DNA of 64,000 nt from Propionibacterium sp. (GCA_022837595.1 JALHFX010000002.1:22937-86936); one strand, 5' to 3'. Shown: positions 42,170 through 51,365, counted from the first letter of the stretch. Notes: generated by a model from the letters alone, not told the origin. A program made the numbers and translations.

Positions 42170-42496
42170 TCAACGATGTCGCGCGTCCCAGTCTCTCTTG
42201 CGTTTCGGATAGGGCACCACGCCTGCTTGATACGCGGGGATTTCCTGTTTTGCACAGAAGTCGAATGCCCAGGCGGCCGAGGGAACGCTCCGACGAAGCC
42301 ACTCGCCGTCATAGGCGATCAGCAGTAGCGATGGCTTATTGAACTGAGTAGCGGTTTCAACCCATGCCTCGACACCTCGGCGTTGCGCGATGAACTCGCC
42401 TAAAACCGAGCGGGTCACATCATCGAGGCCACGATCCTGCTTGGCGGTCGACGCCCGTCGGCGTGCCCGCGAGAAGAACCGTCCGATTGATTTCAT
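42170..42496 (-). CDS. Small conserved actinobacterial protein, unknown function
   Basis: 108 residues from the ATG at 42496. Basic N-terminus (KSIGRFFSRARRRAS), then VLGEFIAQRRGVEAWVETAT, LLLIAYDGEWLRR and a Pro/Lys-rich end (VPYPKRKRDW). A short gene of this type lies between pepA and sucB in other actinobacteria (recollection). GATAAT lies 7 nt before the ATG, but AGAGGG could also act as a ribosome-binding site. Confidence 0.7.
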   Translation of the reverse strand: MKSIGRFFSRARRRASTAKQDRGLDDVTRSVLGEFIAQRRGVEAWVETATQFNKPSLLLIAYDGEWLRRSVPSAAWAFDFCAKQEIPAYQAGVVPYPKRKRDWDARHR

Positions 42497-42503
42497 GCCC
42501 TCT

Positions 42504-42509
42504 ATTATC
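42504..42509 (-). promoter_or_regulatory. Possible leaderless promoter -10 of the small protein gene
   Basis: GATAAT (minus strand) ends 7 nt before the ATG at 42496. AGAGGG in the gap may instead be a ribosome-binding site for a longer transcript. Confidence 0.3.
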
Positions 42510-42641
42510 GGCAAGGTAAAAACCGCATCCGCTCGAGGCGAATAAAACTCTCGATCAGCCAAACACGGCAACCGCACAGAATCGTCAATCGGGCTAGGCT
42601 ACTGAATGGTACCAACGGCATTTCGAAGGAGAGCCTTACTC

Positions 42642-44381
42642 ATGTCGACTGAAGTCACCCTGCCCGCCCTGGGAGAGAGCGTCACAGAAGGAACCGTCTC
42701 ACGTTGGCTGAAGGAAGTCGGCGAGCACGTCGCAGCCGACGAACCGTTGCTGGAAGTCAGCACTGACAAGGTCGACACCGAGATCCCCTCCCCCGTGTCC
42801 GGAGTGCTACTCGAAATCAAATTCGAAGAGGACGATGTTGCTCCGGTCGGCGCGGTGCTTGCCGTGATCGGCGATCCGTCCGAGCAACCGGCCGCCGCTG
42901 CTGCCCCCGAGCCCCCGGTTCCGGCTGCAGCACCTGCAGCTCCTGCTGCTGCCCCCGAACCTGCTGCGCCAGCCGCGGCTGCGCCGGCCGCCGCTGCTTC
43001 AGATGCCACCGAAGTCATCCTCCCGGCTCTCGGCGAATCGGTCACCGAAGGAACCGTCTCGCGTTGGCTGAAGGAAGTCGGCGAGCAGGTCGATGCCGAC
43101 GAACCCCTGCTGGAAGTCAGCACGGACAAGGTCGACACCGAGATCCCCTCCCCGGCCTCCGGAGTGCTGCTCGAAATCCGCGTGAATGAGGACGACGTCG
43201 CTGCCGTCGGTTCCGTACTCGGGTTGGTCGGCACCCCGTCCGCAGCCCCCGTCCCGGCAGCACCTGCACCCGCAGCACCTCCTGCACCTCCTGCACCGGC
43301 AGCACCGGCACCCGCAGCCCCGGCCCCGGTAGCGCCAGCTGCCCCGGCAGCACCGGCAGCACAGGCACCGGCACCTGCAGCCCCGGCCCCGGCAGCACCG
43401 GTTGTCGCGCGTCGCGCCACCGGCGAGGATGGCCCCTATGTCACTCCGTTGGTGCGCAAGATGGCCGCAGATCGTGGTGTCGATCTGAACTCGCTCACCG
43501 GAACCGGCGTGGGTGGCCGCATCCGCAAGCAGGATGTTTTGGCAGCTGCCGAAGCCGCCGAGCAGGCCGCTCGTAGGGCTGCTGAAGCTGCTGCTGCCCC
43601 GGCGGCTGCTGCCGCTGCGCCGTCAGCCGCGCCTGCCGCCAAGCCTGTTCCGGATGAGTCCGGCAAGCGGGGCACCACGGAGAAGATGAGCCGCATGCGT
43701 TCAGTCATCGCTGCTCGTATGGTCGAGTCGCTGCAAACCGCTGCTCAACTCACCGCCACCGTGGAAGTCGATCTCACGGCCATCAGCAAGCTGCGCAGCA
43801 AGGTCAAGGATGAGTTCCGCCGTCGCGAGGGAACCGGGCTCACCTACCTAGCGTTCATCTCGATGGCCACTGCCGAGGCTCTCAAGGCCTTCCCGAATAT
43901 CAATGCCTCCATCGATGGCAAGAACGTCGTCTACCATGACGCCGAGCACCTGGGTATTGCAGTCGACACTCCTCGCGGTCTGATCGTCCCTGTGATCCGC
44001 AACGCCGGCGACTTGAACGTCGGCGGCATCGCCAAGCAGATCGCCGATCTGGCATCTCGTGGACGCGATAACAAGCTCGGCCCCGACGAGCTTTCAGGTG
44101 CGACGTTCACCATCACGAACTACGGTTCGGCGGGCACCCTCTTCGACACCCCGGTGATCAACCAGCCGAACTCGGGCATCCTGGGCACCGGCGCATTGGT
44201 GAAGCGTCCTGTCGTCGTCAGCGATCAGTTCGGTAACGACACGATCGCGATCCGCGACATGATGTACCTCTCGCTGACCTACGATCACCGGCTCATCGAT
44301 GGTGCAGTAGCGGCACGCTTCCTGTCGGCGATCAAGGCCCGTCTCGAGGAGGGCGCCTTCGGCGGCGAATTCGGTCTGTAA
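42642..44381 (+). CDS. sucB: 2-Oxoglutarate dehydrogenase E2 (dihydrolipoamide succinyltransferase)
   Basis: 579 residues from the ATG with GAAGGAGAG upstream. Two lipoyl domains, each with STDKVDTEIPSP (lipoyl Lys43 and Lys163), are joined by Ala/Pro-rich linkers (about 81-118, 201-262). A peripheral subunit-binding domain (YVTPLVRKMAADRGV, about 266-300) and a third linker precede the catalytic domain (about 345-579) with DHRLIDG. The two lipoyl units are nearly identical in DNA too, a recent internal duplication or conversion. Acts in the TCA cycle E2 core. lipB and lipA, which follow it in mycobacteria, are not here. Confidence 0.94.
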   Translation: MSTEVTLPALGESVTEGTVSRWLKEVGEHVAADEPLLEVSTDKVDTEIPSPVSGVLLEIKFEEDDVAPVGAVLAVIGDPSEQPAAAAAPEPPVPAAAPAAPAAAPEPAAPAAAAPAAAASDATEVILPALGESVTEGTVSRWLKEVGEQVDADEPLLEVSTDKVDTEIPSPASGVLLEIRVNEDDVAAVGSVLGLVGTPSAAPVPAAPAPAAPPAPPAPAAPAPAAPAPVAPAAPAAPAAQAPAPAAPAPAAPVVARRATGEDGPYVTPLVRKMAADRGVDLNSLTGTGVGGRIRKQDVLAAAEAAEQAARRAAEAAAAPAAAAAAPSAAPAAKPVPDESGKRGTTEKMSRMRSVIAARMVESLQTAAQLTATVEVDLTAISKLRSKVKDEFRRREGTGLTYLAFISMATAEALKAFPNINASIDGKNVVYHDAEHLGIAVDTPRGLIVPVIRNAGDLNVGGIAKQIADLASRGRDNKLGPDELSGATFTITNYGSAGTLFDTPVINQPNSGILGTGALVKRPVVVSDQFGNDTIAIRDMMYLSLTYDHRLIDGAVAARFLSAIKARLEEGAFGGEFGL

Positions 44382-44403
44382 TTCACTTGGTGTGATACCG
44401 CTG

Positions 44404-44443
44404 AACAGACGCCATGGGCTTCGGACCATGGCGTCTGTTTATT
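44404..44443 (+). terminator. Rho-independent terminator of sucB
   Basis: 14-bp perfect arms (AACAGACGCCATGG / CCATGGCGTCTGTT), 8-nt loop, then a TTTATT stretch. Confidence 0.8.
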
Positions 44444-44532
44444 GACCGACAGGTGCAACCGGTATCATGGGTCTGCGGACGCCCTCCGAACGTGCGTCCG
44501 ACGACTACCTGACTGGCGAACGGCGGAGCATC

Positions 44533-45300
44533 ATGGCGAAGAGCGAGCGGGCCAAGGAACTGGCTGCGAAGCAGAAGGCTGAGGCCAAGGCGCTTCGCGC
44601 GGCAAAGCGCAATTCGGACAATCCCCGCGACTGGAGCACCTGGAAACAGATCCGCGAATCGTACAAGATCACTCGCGAGGTCGATCCGAAACTCCCCTTG
44701 TGGCTGGGTGGCACCTGGCTGCTCATAACCCTGGTAGGTCTTGCGATCGGTCTCGCGACGGGGCACTGGATCTTTGGCCTGATCATGGGCTTCCTGCTGG
44801 GCCTCACCGGGGCTTTGTATATGCTCACCTTCCGTACCAAGAAGGCCACCTTCGTGCGTTACAAGGGCGTGCCCGGCGCAGGCGAAGTACCTCTCGGTAT
44901 GTTGAACAAGAAAAAGTGGAACGTCCAACCGGCCATCGCGGTCACCCGGCAGCAGGATTGCATCCACCGCGCCGTCGGAGCCCCCGGTGTGGTACTGGTC
45001 GGTGATGGAGATCCGGGCCGGTTGAAGCAACTGCTGAACACCGAGGTCAGGCGCCATGAGCAGGTGCTCTACGGTATCGAGGTGCGCACGGTCATCATGG
45101 GCGATCGTGAGGGCCAGGTGCCGATCGAGAAACTCCAGAAGTGGATTGAGAAGTTGCCCGGTACACTCGACAAGATCGAGATCGCCGAGGTGGAGAGCAG
45201 GCTGAAGGCTCTGGATGCGATGAAAGCCCGAATCCCGGTCCCGAAGGGCCCGATGCCCACCAATATGAAGGGTTCCCGCAGAGCGATGCGCGGCCGATAG
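44533..45300 (+). CDS. DUF4191-family membrane protein
   Basis: 255 residues from the ATG at 44533 (the open frame extends upstream without similarity). Lys/Ala-rich N-terminus (about 1-30), two membrane helices (about 57-79 and 83-102), and a cytoplasmic C-terminal domain with the motif APGVVLVGDGDPGRLKQLL. Matches the DUF4191 protein (Rv2219-like) usually found between lipA and glnA. Function unknown. Five bp separate it from the ABC-F gene. Confidence 0.85.
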   Translation: MAKSERAKELAAKQKAEAKALRAAKRNSDNPRDWSTWKQIRESYKITREVDPKLPLWLGGTWLLITLVGLAIGLATGHWIFGLIMGFLLGLTGALYMLTFRTKKATFVRYKGVPGAGEVPLGMLNKKKWNVQPAIAVTRQQDCIHRAVGAPGVVLVGDGDPGRLKQLLNTEVRRHEQVLYGIEVRTVIMGDREGQVPIEKLQKWIEKLPGTLDKIEIAEVESRLKALDAMKARIPVPKGPMPTNMKGSRRAMRGR

Positions 45301-45305
45301 ACCGG

Positions 45306-47111
45306 ATGGCACATCTTCTCGGGGCCGAAAGCCTCCATCTGGAATATCCGACCCGAGTCGTCTTCGACTCCGTGACACTCGGCATCAACGAGGGTGACCG
45401 TATCGGGATCGTCGGCCGTAACGGCGATGGGAAGACCTCGCTACTCGGCATGCTCGCAGGCACCATCGAACCGGACTCGGGTCAGGTCACCCGGCGCAAC
45501 GGCTTACGAATGGGTGTGCTGGACCAGTGGGACACGCTGGATCCCGAAGCTACCGTTGGCTTCTCGATCGTCGGGAACACTCCCGAACATGAGTGGGCCG
45601 GGGACCCTAAGATCCGTGACGTGCTGGCCGGCTTGGTTTCGGATCTCGACTGGGACGCTTCCATCAAAGAACTCTCCGGCGGAGAACGCCGCAGGGTTGA
45701 CCTTGCTCGGCTGCTCGCAACCGATTGGGATGTCATTGCGTTGGATGAGCCAACCAATCATCTCGATATGGAGGGTATTGGCTGGTTGGCCGCCCACCTG
45801 AAGTCCCGATGGGCCCCTGATGCCGGCGGTCTGCTGTTGGTCACACATGACCGCTGGTTTTTGGACGAGGTTGCAACCACGACGTGGGAAGTGCACGACC
45901 AGATTGTCGAACCTTTCGAGGGCGGCTATGCAGCCTACGTGCTGCAGCGTGTCGAGCGGGACCGGATTGCCGCCGCCACCGAGCAGAAGCGCCAGAACCT
46001 GATGCGCAAGGAACTCGCCTGGCTGCGCCGGGGTGCACCTGCGCGCACCTCGAAGCCCAGATTCCGCATCGACGCCGCGAACCAGCTCATTGAGGACGTG
46101 CCGCCACCGCGCGACAGTCTTGAGCTTTCCCGGCTGGCGGTGGCTCGCCTCGGTAAAGACGTCATCGATCTTCTGGATGCTTCGGCGGGGTTCAACGACC
46201 ACGAGGTTCTGCACAAGATCACCTGGCGCATTGCTCCTGGCGAGCGCACCGCGATCCTCGGCGCCAACGGTGCCGGAAAGTCCACCTTGCTCGGGCTGAT
46301 CTCCGGACAGCTGAAACCAACGTCCGGACTTGTCAAGCGCGGTAAAACGGTTCAACTCGCCATGGTCGATCAACAGTTTCGAGAACTGGACGAGATCGCT
46401 GATCTACGGGTGCGCGATCTGCTCGCACGGACCCGCGCCAGCTTCAACATCGGTGGCAAGGAATTCACTCCCGCGCAGCTACTGGAGCGGCTGGGCTTCG
46501 CGAAGGAGCATTTGGCGGCCAGGGTCGGTGAGCTTTCTGGTGGCCAGAAGCGACGGCTGCATCTTTTGATGGTGCTCTTGAGCGAGCCGAATGTCTTGGT
46601 GCTCGATGAGCCTACGAACGATGTCGATACCGACATGCTTGCTGCCATGGAAGACCTACTCGATTCTTGGCCCGGCACGCTGATCGTCGTCTCACACGAC
46701 CGATATCTCGTCGAACGGGTCACCGACCAGCAATACGCGATCATCGACGGTCGATTGCGCCATCTGCCCGGTGGCGTAGACGAGTATCTGCGGCTTCGCG
46801 CTGAACAAGCCAATGCCGACAACCCGAGCGAGCCCTCCAGCGGCTCGAAACCCTCTAGCGGCTCGATCGAAGACGACTCCCAGACACTGTCCGGAGCCGA
46901 ACGCCATGCCGTTGAAAAGGAGCTGTCTGCAATCGAACGCCGCCTGGAGAAACTCACCATGCGTATCGATCGTGTCCATCAGGAGATGACTGATCACGAC
47001 CAGAGCGACTACGAGGGACTCCAGAAGCTCAGCGAAATCACCTCTGACGCCGGACACGAAGTCGAACAACTCGAGGATCGCTGGTTGGAGTTGTCAGAAC
47101 AACTCGGTTGA
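45306..47111 (+). CDS. ABC-F family ATPase (Uup/EttA-like)
   Basis: 601 residues, two ABC modules without membrane helices. Module 1: Walker A GRNGDGKTS (about 38-46), LSGGERRR, Walker B IALDEPTNHLD. An inter-domain linker with coiled-coil and KPRFRIDAANQL. Module 2: GANGAGKST, LSGGQKRR, VLVLDEPTNDVD. The C-terminal 80 residues form a Ser-rich spacer plus coiled coil, as in Uup. ABC-F proteins act on the ribosome or on DNA/translation restart; a resistance role is not indicated. Confidence 0.93.
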   Translation: MAHLLGAESLHLEYPTRVVFDSVTLGINEGDRIGIVGRNGDGKTSLLGMLAGTIEPDSGQVTRRNGLRMGVLDQWDTLDPEATVGFSIVGNTPEHEWAGDPKIRDVLAGLVSDLDWDASIKELSGGERRRVDLARLLATDWDVIALDEPTNHLDMEGIGWLAAHLKSRWAPDAGGLLLVTHDRWFLDEVATTTWEVHDQIVEPFEGGYAAYVLQRVERDRIAAATEQKRQNLMRKELAWLRRGAPARTSKPRFRIDAANQLIEDVPPPRDSLELSRLAVARLGKDVIDLLDASAGFNDHEVLHKITWRIAPGERTAILGANGAGKSTLLGLISGQLKPTSGLVKRGKTVQLAMVDQQFRELDEIADLRVRDLLARTRASFNIGGKEFTPAQLLERLGFAKEHLAARVGELSGGQKRRLHLLMVLLSEPNVLVLDEPTNDVDTDMLAAMEDLLDSWPGTLIVVSHDRYLVERVTDQQYAIIDGRLRHLPGGVDEYLRLRAEQANADNPSEPSSGSKPSSGSIEDDSQTLSGAERHAVEKELSAIERRLEKLTMRIDRVHQEMTDHDQSDYEGLQKLSEITSDAGHEVEQLEDRWLELSEQLG

Positions 47112-47206
47112 GGCTGATTGGTTCGTCCTCTCGATCAACACATAGACTGTGGCCAGCACGAACGAGTCAAATCCCTTGCGGAGCGGCAAGCGCGGAAGAG
47201 GACAAC

Positions 47207-48463
47207 ATGGCCCACATCAGTCCCATCGTCAAGCAGGCGACACCAGTGGTAGTGGAGAAGGCGGAAGGCTGCTGGATTCTCGGTACCGACGGTCACCGCT
47301 ATCTCGATCTCACTTCGGGAATCGCCGTCACTTCGACAGGACACTGCCACCCGAGGGTCGTGGCTGCCGCGCAGGAGCAGATCACCAAGGTGATTCATGC
47401 TCAGATGGCGACGGTAATGCACAAGCCGATGCTGCAACTTACCGAGAAACTCGGTGAGGTGTTGCCTGAGGGTCTCGATTCGGTCTTCTACGCGAACTCT
47501 GGTGCCGAAGCAGTGGATGCTGCCTTGCGGCTGGCTCGGATGGCCACCGGGCGACCCAACATCGTCGCCTTCCAAGGAGCTTTCCACGGGCGCTCGGTCG
47601 GCGCCGCGAGCCTCACCACCGCGAGTACGAAATTCCGCACCGGCTTCGCGCCGCTCATGGGCGGAGTCGTCGTTGCACCGTTCCCCTACGCCTACCGTCT
47701 GGGCATGAGCGAGGACGAAGCCGTAGCCTTCGCCCTCCAAGAGCTCGACTTCTACTTCCAGACGATCAGCGCTCCGAACGATACCGCCGCGTTCATCATC
47801 GAACCGGTTCAAGGTGATGGCGGCTATATCCCGACTCCATGGGCTTTCCTCAAAGGCCTCGAAGAGCGGGCGCGCAAGCACAATATCTTGCTGATCCTTG
47901 ACGAGGTGCAGGCGGGAATCGGACGCACCGGTAAGTTCTGGGGCCACCAGCATGCCGGTATCAAACCGGACATCATCACCATCGCCAAAGGCATCGCCTC
48001 TGGCTTCCCGATTTCAGCGATCGCGGCGAGTACCGAGCTGATGTCGAAGGCACTGCCCGGCTCACAGGGCGGCACCTATGGCGGCAACGCGGTTGCTGCG
48101 GCCGCGGCGATTGCCACCCTGAGTGTGATCGAGGACGAAGATCTGGTCGCGAACGCTGCCGCCCGAGGCGAGCAACTTCAATCAGGTCTGAAACGTCTGC
48201 AGACGAAGTACCCGGTGATTGGGGATGTGCGGGGTATCGGCCTGATGCAGGCGATGGAGTTCACCGACCACGACGGCGAGGCTGATCCGGCCACCGCGGC
48301 CGCTGTGCAGCAGGCCGCGATCGAAGAGAAGCTTTTGCTGCTGACCTGCGGGCCGCGCGCCAATGTGATTCGGGTTATTCCACCGTTGATCGTGAGCCCC
48401 GAAGAGATCGAGCTCGGCTTGGCTGCGATCGGCAGAGCACTGGAGACGGCTGCCACGAAGTAG
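47207..48463 (+). CDS. Class III pyridoxal-phosphate aminotransferase (4-aminobutyrate type)
   Basis: 418 residues from the ATG with GAAGAGGAC upstream. ANSGAEAVDAALRLAR, FHGRSVGAASLT, IIEPVQGDGGY, LILDEVQAGIGRTG and the Schiff-base Lys in IAKGIASGFP are the class III set. Closest in feel to GABA or other omega-amino acid transaminases; acetylornithine-type cannot be excluded. Stands alone after a 95-bp gap from the ABC-F gene. Confidence 0.88.
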   Translation: MAHISPIVKQATPVVVEKAEGCWILGTDGHRYLDLTSGIAVTSTGHCHPRVVAAAQEQITKVIHAQMATVMHKPMLQLTEKLGEVLPEGLDSVFYANSGAEAVDAALRLARMATGRPNIVAFQGAFHGRSVGAASLTTASTKFRTGFAPLMGGVVVAPFPYAYRLGMSEDEAVAFALQELDFYFQTISAPNDTAAFIIEPVQGDGGYIPTPWAFLKGLEERARKHNILLILDEVQAGIGRTGKFWGHQHAGIKPDIITIAKGIASGFPISAIAASTELMSKALPGSQGGTYGGNAVAAAAAIATLSVIEDEDLVANAAARGEQLQSGLKRLQTKYPVIGDVRGIGLMQAMEFTDHDGEADPATAAAVQQAAIEEKLLLLTCGPRANVIRVIPPLIVSPEEIELGLAAIGRALETAATK

Positions 48464-48489
48464 GCTCGGGTGCTGCCTGCTGCTAGAGC

Positions 48490-49164
48490 TCACACCACCG
48501 AGACCCAGATCGCATCGCTCGCGGTCCGACCCAACGTAACCGATCCGGTGCGCGATTCGTTGCTGATCTCGATGGAATCCGAGAAGGGAGCACCAGCCTC
48601 AACCTTGAGTCTTGCCCCGACTCCGATTTCTTGCTCGGCAAGATACTGGAGGAAGCCCGGATCGGCGTCCGAGATACGTTCTACCTTCGCGGTGATGCCG
48701 TGGGGCACCTCACTGAGCGGCACCGCATCCGGGTGCTTGATGCTTCCGGTTGGAGCCGGGATCGGATCGCCATGGGGATCGCGGTCGGGGTACCCGAGCA
48801 GTTCGTCGAGGCGATCAACCATCATGTCCGAGACGGCATGCTCGAGGTGCTCGGCTTCATCATGAACCTGATCCCAACGGTAGTGCAGCACTTCCACGAG
48901 GAACGTCTCGATCAGCCGGTGCCGTCGAACCATCGCCAAAGCATGCTTATGACCCTCTGAAGTCAGCGCGACCTGCCCGTATCGAGCGTGTTCGACCAGC
49001 CCTTGGTCAGCGAGTTTGCGGACGCCGTCAGAGACCGTCGACGCTCTGAGCTGTAGCTTCTCGGCAATATCTGCCATGGTCACAGCACCGTTCGTCCATT
49101 CTTGGAGTCCCCAGATCGCCTTCAAATAGTTCTGGGTGCTCATGGAAAGCTCTGCGACAGACAT
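48490..49164 (-). CDS. mntR: DtxR/MntR-family metal-dependent repressor
   Basis: 224 residues. HTH at about 27-50 (VTMADIAEKLQLRASTVSDG), metal-binding and dimerisation domain with HRLIETFLVEVLHYRW and DEAEHLEHAVSD, then an SH3-like FeoA domain at about 150-224. Divergent from an NRAMP manganese transporter, which indicates Mn(II) sensing rather than iron. A palindrome in the shared promoter is the likely operator. TAGGAT lies 6 nt before its ATG. Confidence 0.9.
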   Translation of the reverse strand: MSVAELSMSTQNYLKAIWGLQEWTNGAVTMADIAEKLQLRASTVSDGVRKLADQGLVEHARYGQVALTSEGHKHALAMVRRHRLIETFLVEVLHYRWDQVHDEAEHLEHAVSDMMVDRLDELLGYPDRDPHGDPIPAPTGSIKHPDAVPLSEVPHGITAKVERISDADPGFLQYLAEQEIGVGARLKVEAGAPFSDSIEISNESRTGSVTLGRTASDAIWVSVV

Positions 49165-49170
49165 GATTCG

Positions 49171-49176
49171 ATCCTA
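49171..49176 (-). promoter_or_regulatory. Leaderless promoter -10 of mntR
   Basis: TAGGAT (minus strand) ends 6 nt before the ATG at 49164. Confidence 0.4.
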
Positions 49177-49244
49177 CGTAATGGGGTGTGCAGGTGCCGG
49201 GCCTTGCTCGCCCCGAAATTTATTTCCCTTGACCGAAGACCAGA

Positions 49245-49262
49245 AGTTCGGTGCGCCGAACT
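49245..49262. promoter_or_regulatory. Candidate MntR operator
   Basis: AGTTCGGTGCGCCGAACT: 7-bp perfect arms, 4-bp centre. It ends two bases before a TAGTAT hexamer (49264-49269) that fits the -10 of mntH, so bound repressor would cover the -10/-35 spacer. Confidence 0.55.
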
Positions 49263-49307
49263 CTAGTATTAGCTAGTAGGCTGCGGCAGTGTTACGGAGG
49301 GTCCCTG

Positions 49308-50561
49308 ATGGGGTCGATGCAGGTCGAACGACCGGAATCGGGTAGGCCGAGAAAGCGCCGTGTGGCCTCGCTACTGGGCCCTGCATTTGTTGCAGCCATC
49401 GCATACGTCGACCCAGGCAACGTCGCCGCGAACCTTTCGGCCGGCGCCCAGTTCGGCTACCTCCTGGTGTGGGTCTTGGCAATCGCGAACGTGATGGCCG
49501 TCATCGTGCAATACCTTTCAGCCAAGCTGGGGTTGGCTACCGGACGAAGCCTGCCGGAGTTGCTCGGCGAGCGACTGCCCAGAACGGGTCGGCTGCTCTA
49601 TTGGGCTCAGGCGGAGTTGGTTGCCGTGGCCACCGATCTCGCCGAAGTGATCGGCGGCGCAATCGCATTGTGGATCCTCTTCGCCATTCCGTTGCTACCG
49701 GCAGGGCTGATCGTCGGCATAATCTCCATGGCGTTGCTCGGGGTGCAATCACGAAACGGTCAGCGACCCTTCGAGTTCATGATGATGGGGTTGCTACTGA
49801 TCATCACCATCGGCTTCATGGTCGGTTTATTCTTCAGTCCGGTCAACTGGCACGCCGCCGCGGCCGGCCTGGTGCCGCGTTTTCAGGGGGCCCATAGCGT
49901 CCTGCTCGCTGCCAGCATGCTGGGCGCCACAGTGATGCCACATGCCATCTATCTGCATTCGTCGCTGGTACGCGACCGGCACGGAGTCTCGACCGATTCA
50001 GGACGCATCCGCGATCTCTTACACGCTAGCCGTTGGGACGTGGTCTTGGCTCTGGTCGTGGCCGGCAGTGTCAACATCGCAATGCTCTTATTGGCCGCAG
50101 CATCGTTGTCCGGAGTCACCGGTACCGACACCATCGAAGGCGCGCATGCCGCGATCGAGAATGCCCTCGGCCCGGCCGTCGGCACAATTTTCGCGATCGG
50201 CCTGCTCGCGTCAGGACTCGCCTCCACCTCCGTGGGTTCCTATGCAGGTGCGTCGATCATGGACGGGCTACTGCACATGCGTATCCCAGTCTTGTTGCGC
50301 CGAGCAATCACCCTCATCCCCGCTCTGATCATCCTGGCCATCGGAATTGACCCCACTTGGGCCCTGGTACTGAGCCAGGTCTTCTTATCGATCGGCATTC
50401 CGTTCGCCCTGATACCGCTGGCCAGGCTGACCAGCGACAAGAAATTGATGGGTGGCTTTGCGAACAAGACCCCGCTACGCATCACGACAGCGGTGGTCGT
50501 CATCGCGATCATCACGCTCAATACCGTCTTGATCTACCTGACATTCATTGGGCAGGCATGA
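49308..50561 (+). CDS. mntH: NRAMP-family Mn(II)/divalent metal transporter
   Basis: 417 residues from the ATG with GGAGG seven bases upstream. About eleven membrane helices. The metal-binding DPGN motif is at 35-38 (AIAYVDPGNVAANLS) and the second site has ATVMPHAIYLH near residue 209. Imports manganese with protons. Divergent from mntR. Confidence 0.93.
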   Translation: MGSMQVERPESGRPRKRRVASLLGPAFVAAIAYVDPGNVAANLSAGAQFGYLLVWVLAIANVMAVIVQYLSAKLGLATGRSLPELLGERLPRTGRLLYWAQAELVAVATDLAEVIGGAIALWILFAIPLLPAGLIVGIISMALLGVQSRNGQRPFEFMMMGLLLIITIGFMVGLFFSPVNWHAAAAGLVPRFQGAHSVLLAASMLGATVMPHAIYLHSSLVRDRHGVSTDSGRIRDLLHASRWDVVLALVVAGSVNIAMLLLAAASLSGVTGTDTIEGAHAAIENALGPAVGTIFAIGLLASGLASTSVGSYAGASIMDGLLHMRIPVLLRRAITLIPALIILAIGIDPTWALVLSQVFLSIGIPFALIPLARLTSDKKLMGGFANKTPLRITTAVVVIAIITLNTVLIYLTFIGQA

Positions 50562-50585
50562 CCGACCAGATCACTCGGATTCAGG

Positions 50586-51365
50586 CTACGATGCCCTGCC
50601 AGCTAGCGTGAGGATCTCCGCCCCGCGCGGCGTGATCGCGATCGTGTGCTCACTATGAGCCGTGCGGCAGCCGGTCACGCTGCGCAGCGTCCAGCCGTCA
50701 TCGTCCATCTTGAGCTCAGCGGTATCAGCCATCACCCACGGTTCGATGGCCAATAACAGGCCCGGGCGTAGCTTCAGTCCGTGTCTGCGTCGCCCATCAT
50801 TGGGGATATGTGGGTCTTGATGCATGGTGCTTCCGATCCCATGACCGCCGAACTGAGTATTGACCTGATAGCCGGCTTCTCTGAGCGACTTGCCCACCGC
50901 ATGCGAGATATCACCGACGCGTTTGCCCGGACGAGCAGCCGCGATACCGGCGGCCAACGCACGCTCTGTCGCATCGATCATCGCCAGACTTTCGGCAGGG
51001 CGCGAAGCACCGACCACGAAGCTGATGGCTGCGTCCGAGGCGACTCCACCGAGCGCGACTGCCAGATCGAGAGTCAGCAGGTCACCGTCGGCGAGCACGT
51101 AGTCGTGCGGCCGACCGTGCAGCACAGCATCGTTGACACCAGTACAGATGAAGTGCCCGAAGGGCCCGTTCCCGAACGAGGGGGCATAGTCGACATAGCA
51201 CGACTGCGCTCCAGCTGCGATGATCATCTCTTTTGTCCAGCGATCGATCTCGAGCAGATTTGTGCCCACTGCGCTGCGGTCTTTCAGTGTCTGGAGGATC
51301 TCTGCGACCAAGGCTCCCGTCCTACGCGCCTGATTCAGTTGACTTGGATTCAGGATCTCGATCAT
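50586..51365 (-). CDS. map: Type I methionine aminopeptidase
   Basis: 259 residues from the ATG at 51365. All five metal ligands are visible: Asp in LLTLDLAVALGG, Asp in VASDAAIS, His in GGHGIGSTMHQDPHI, Glu in AIEPWV, Glu in HSEHTIAI. FICTGVNDAVLHG holds the catalytic His. Removes the N-terminal Met from new proteins. Convergent with mntH (24 bp gap). AAGAAT sits 7 nt before the ATG, a weaker leaderless candidate. Confidence 0.94.
   Translation of the reverse strand: MIEILNPSQLNQARRTGALVAEILQTLKDRSAVGTNLLEIDRWTKEMIIAAGAQSCYVDYAPSFGNGPFGHFICTGVNDAVLHGRPHDYVLADGDLLTLDLAVALGGVASDAAISFVVGASRPAESLAMIDATERALAAGIAAARPGKRVGDISHAVGKSLREAGYQVNTQFGGHGIGSTMHQDPHIPNDGRRRHGLKLRPGLLLAIEPWVMADTAELKMDDDGWTLRSVTGCRTAHSEHTIAITPRGAEILTLAGRAS

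Noticed and set aside
42599..43420. 273-residue Ala/Gly-rich open frame antisense to sucB
   Set aside because: Product of the Ala/Pro linker repeats of sucB read backwards; composition is pure low complexity.
44383..45378. 331-residue open frame antisense to the DUF4191 gene
   Set aside because: Overlaps a conserved gene along its length and has no recognisable domain.
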